Source: Chryseosolibacter sp964532595
Lineage (GTDB): Bacteria; Bacteroidota; Bacteroidia; Cytophagales; Cyclobacteriaceae
Length of the DNA stretch: 64,000 nt
Direction: 5' to 3'
NCBI GenBank assembly: GCA_964532595.1
Contig: CAZHIQ010000004.1
Coordinates: 1 to 64,000 of the forward strand
Notes under the pieces: generated by a model
Told to the model about the DNA's origin: nothing
The model's database searches: none
The model's input: the letters and a program-made list of their open reading frames with translations, nothing else
Shown: positions 62,691-64,000 of the stretch, one piece after another
Numbering within the stretch: position 1 is the first letter of the stretch
Layout of the letters: each line of letters opens with the position of its first letter
Program-made: the position numbers and the translations under genes

Positions 62691-63467
62691 TTACTCTCCC
62701 TTGAACGCGGGTTGTCGCTTGTTGATAAAGGCGTCAGTCCCTTCGCGGAAGTCATGCGTATTGACGCAGGCCGCAAAATTCTCGGCTTCCGCTGCATAAC
62801 CTGCATCCTGAAAACCATAGCCCGCATTAACACTTTTGATAACCTGGCTCACGGCGAATGGTCCTTTCGCAAGAATACGTTTCATCATATCGCGGGTGAA
62901 CTCTGCCAGCGACACGCGCGGCACAACATGGTTTACAAGGCCGATGCTTAGGGCTTGCTGTGCGGTCACCATATCACCTGTCATCATCAGTTCGAGGGCT
63001 TTTCCTCGTCCTACCAACTGTGTGAGACGTTGCGTTCCACCATACCCGGGGATTATGCCCAGGTTGACTTCGGGCTGGCCGAAACGCGCTTCTTCAGCGG
63101 CAATGCGGATATGGCAGGCCATAGCCAGTTCACACCCCCCGCCGAGAGCATAGCCGTTCACAGCCGCAATAACGGGCTTGGGGCAGTCTTCAATAAGTTT
63201 AAACAACCGTTGGCCGTTCTGGGCAAAGGCGAGTGCCTGGTCTCGGGTGAGCGCTGCCAATTCCTTGATGTCAGCACCCGCCACAAACGCCTTCTCTCCA
63301 TCTCCGGTAAGGATGAGCCCGCGATAGTCGGGTTGTTCATAAGCCTGCTGCAGAACCACGATAAGCTCGGATAGCGTCTTGAGATTCAACGCGTTCATCG
63401 CTTCCGGTCTTGATATATAGACGGTGACAATACCGTCTGTGTGATCGATTTTCAGGTTGTCCATCAT
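62691..63467 (-). CDS. Enoyl-CoA hydratase/isomerase family protein
   Basis: The ATG at 63467 gives 258 residues with crotonase marks: an oxyanion-hole segment FVAGADIKELAAL, NGYALGGGCELAMACHIRIA and the second Glu site FGQPEVNLGIIPGYGGTQRL, with both catalytic glutamates present. It likely hydrates short enoyl-CoA in fatty-acid or amino-acid breakdown. It is first in the minus-strand run leading to the flippase. A one-mismatch box (CAATCTTTG) lies upstream. Confidence 0.9.
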   Translation of the reverse strand: MMDNLKIDHTDGIVTVYISRPEAMNALNLKTLSELIVVLQQAYEQPDYRGLILTGDGEKAFVAGADIKELAALTRDQALAFAQNGQRLFKLIEDCPKPVIAAVNGYALGGGCELAMACHIRIAAEEARFGQPEVNLGIIPGYGGTQRLTQLVGRGKALELMMTGDMVTAQQALSIGLVNHVVPRVSLAEFTRDMMKRILAKGPFAVSQVIKSVNAGYGFQDAGYAAEAENFAACVNTHDFREGTDAFINKRQPAFKGE

Positions 63468-63519
63468 AGTCAGATTTGTCGTCTTGGTGGCGTCAAAGAT
63501 TGCACAATACACCGGGGAT

Positions 63520-63541
63520 AAAAAGCCGACCGGGGCTTTTT
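63520..63541. terminator. Rho-independent terminator after threonine dehydrogenase gene
   Basis: AAAAAGCC (63520-63527) pairs with GGCTTTTT (63534-63541) around a six-base loop. On the minus strand the T run follows the stem, ending the threonine dehydrogenase gene upstream of the crotonase gene. Confidence 0.82.
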
Positions 63542-63574
63542 TGACCGGATAGACCCGGCGCTGCCCTTCCTTTA

Positions 63575-64000
63575 CTAATGGGAAGATGCGGATTGCTTGA
63601 GTAGTGCCGGAAGTTGGTTGACGATTTCTCCCACCATACGTCCGAGGGTAAATGCCGGCTTCCACCCCCAGTCGCGTCGGGCGCGCTCGTCGTCAATAGA
63701 CCTTGGCCACGAGTTGGCAATCGCCTGCCGGAAATCGGGTTCGTACGTAATGGTAAAGTCGGGCAGATGTTTGCGAATTTCCGCCGCTATGTCAGCGGGA
63801 GAAAAAGACATCGCTGTTATGTTGTAACTCGACCGCACGGTAATTCTGTCAGCGGGTGCGTCCATTAAGTCGAGTGTAGCCTTAATGGCGTCCTCCATAT
63901 ACATCATGGGTAGAGCGGTGTCGGGCTGAAGAAAACATGTGAATCGCCGCTCAGTAAGCGCTTTAATGAAAATTTCTACCGCGTAGTCCGTCGTTCCGCC
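63575..64000 (-). CDS. L-threonine 3-dehydrogenase (SDR type), 3' part
   Basis: The gene runs off the right end, so only the last 141 residues are seen (start GGTTDYAVEIF). The segments FLQPDTALPMMYMEDAIKATLDLM, RSSYNITAMSFSPADIAAEI and YEPDFRQAIANSWPRSIDDERARRDWGW match the C-terminus of epimerase-like, short-chain threonine dehydrogenases. These oxidise threonine to 2-amino-3-ketobutyrate, which a ligase splits to glycine and acetyl-CoA. The product glycine would feed the cleavage system encoded at 36-42 kb. The N-terminal Rossmann motif is outside the window. Confidence 0.85.
   Translation of the reverse strand, partial: GGTTDYAVEIFIKALTERRFTCFLQPDTALPMMYMEDAIKATLDLMDAPADRITVRSSYNITAMSFSPADIAAEIRKHLPDFTITYEPDFRQAIANSWPRSIDDERARRDWGWKPAFTLGRMVGEIVNQLPALLKQSASSH

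Noticed and set aside
1..64000. rRNA, tRNA, insertion sequences, prophage genes and CRISPR arrays
   Set aside because: None was recognised on reading; no repeat array, transposase or integrase is seen. A tRNA search by program was not possible here.

Overview
The window is a 64 kb stretch of chromosome from a member of the Bacteroidetes (Bacteroidota), most likely a Cytophagales-type gliding bacterium; the order-level placement is inference from gene content, not measured. Signs of the phylum are SprA (the giant type IX secretion/gliding protein), an 82-residue ATP synthase epsilon subunit encoded with beta, the pantothenate kinase-to-PpiD envelope cluster, adjacent maeB-ruvA-sprA, and many promoters of the Bacteroidetes type (TAnnTTTG at about -7, sometimes with TTTG about 19 bases upstream). 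Ribosome binding sites are generally weak, as usual in this phylum. About 57 protein genes fill almost the whole window, mostly on the minus strand. I saw no rRNA, tRNA, insertion sequence, prophage or CRISPR array, and no gap between genes exceeds 300 bases.

Layout, left to right. 1-450: tail of an FtsX/MacB-type permease. 461-5403 (minus): DUF493 protein, pterin carbinolamine dehydratase, RsmI, inositol-monophosphatase family protein and M16 protease. 5456-11770 (minus): CoaX, an outer-membrane protein, LptC, a 51-residue membrane peptide, a CBS-domain CorC/HlyC protein and PpiD, an envelope biogenesis cluster. 11812-19225: AnmK (plus), aspartate kinase, DnaK, an aldo/keto reductase (all minus) and release factor 3 (plus). 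19311-21750: a coiled-coil lipoprotein and a small plus operon with an RluA-type pseudouridine synthase and two membrane proteins. 21806-27269 (minus): atpC, atpD, an orphan histidine kinase and a two-gene ABC exporter. 27352-32373 (minus): a Toastrack-like secreted protein, dnaJ, grpE, obg, adk and hpt. 32483-36059: M42 peptidase, upp, a small-permease-like protein, L-serine dehydratase and a DUF3299-like protein. 36069-42773: gcvP, an M28 peptidase, two tiny lipoproteins, lipA and gcvH. 42850-53079 (minus): sprA, ruvA, maeB. 53230-56347 (minus): tatA, gatA and an MltD-type lytic transglycosylase. 56482-63467 (minus): crotonase, flippase, sugar nucleotidyltransferase, TPR protein, DUF4292 lipoprotein and EnvC-like activator. 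63575-64000: 3' part of an SDR-type L-threonine 3-dehydrogenase.

Two themes recur. One is envelope building and surface secretion (LptC, PpiD, SprA, TatA, MltD, EnvC-like, flippase, several lipoproteins). The other is glycine/serine/threonine and one-carbon metabolism: threonine dehydrogenase, GcvP and GcvH, LipA (which completes the lipoyl arm GcvH needs) and serine dehydratase. The DnaK-DnaJ-GrpE chaperone set is present in two places.

I found no clearly new multi-gene system. The best leads are a DnaJ that keeps only one of the two zinc centres, a 15-bp hairpin that buries the likely lptC start codon, a terminator-like hairpin ending 10 bases before the DUF493 start codon, TGAC/GTCA-rich regions upstream of both dnaK and grpE-dnaJ, an inverted repeat against the hpt promoter, and GGTGTTGAA repeats between lipA and two small lipoprotein genes.
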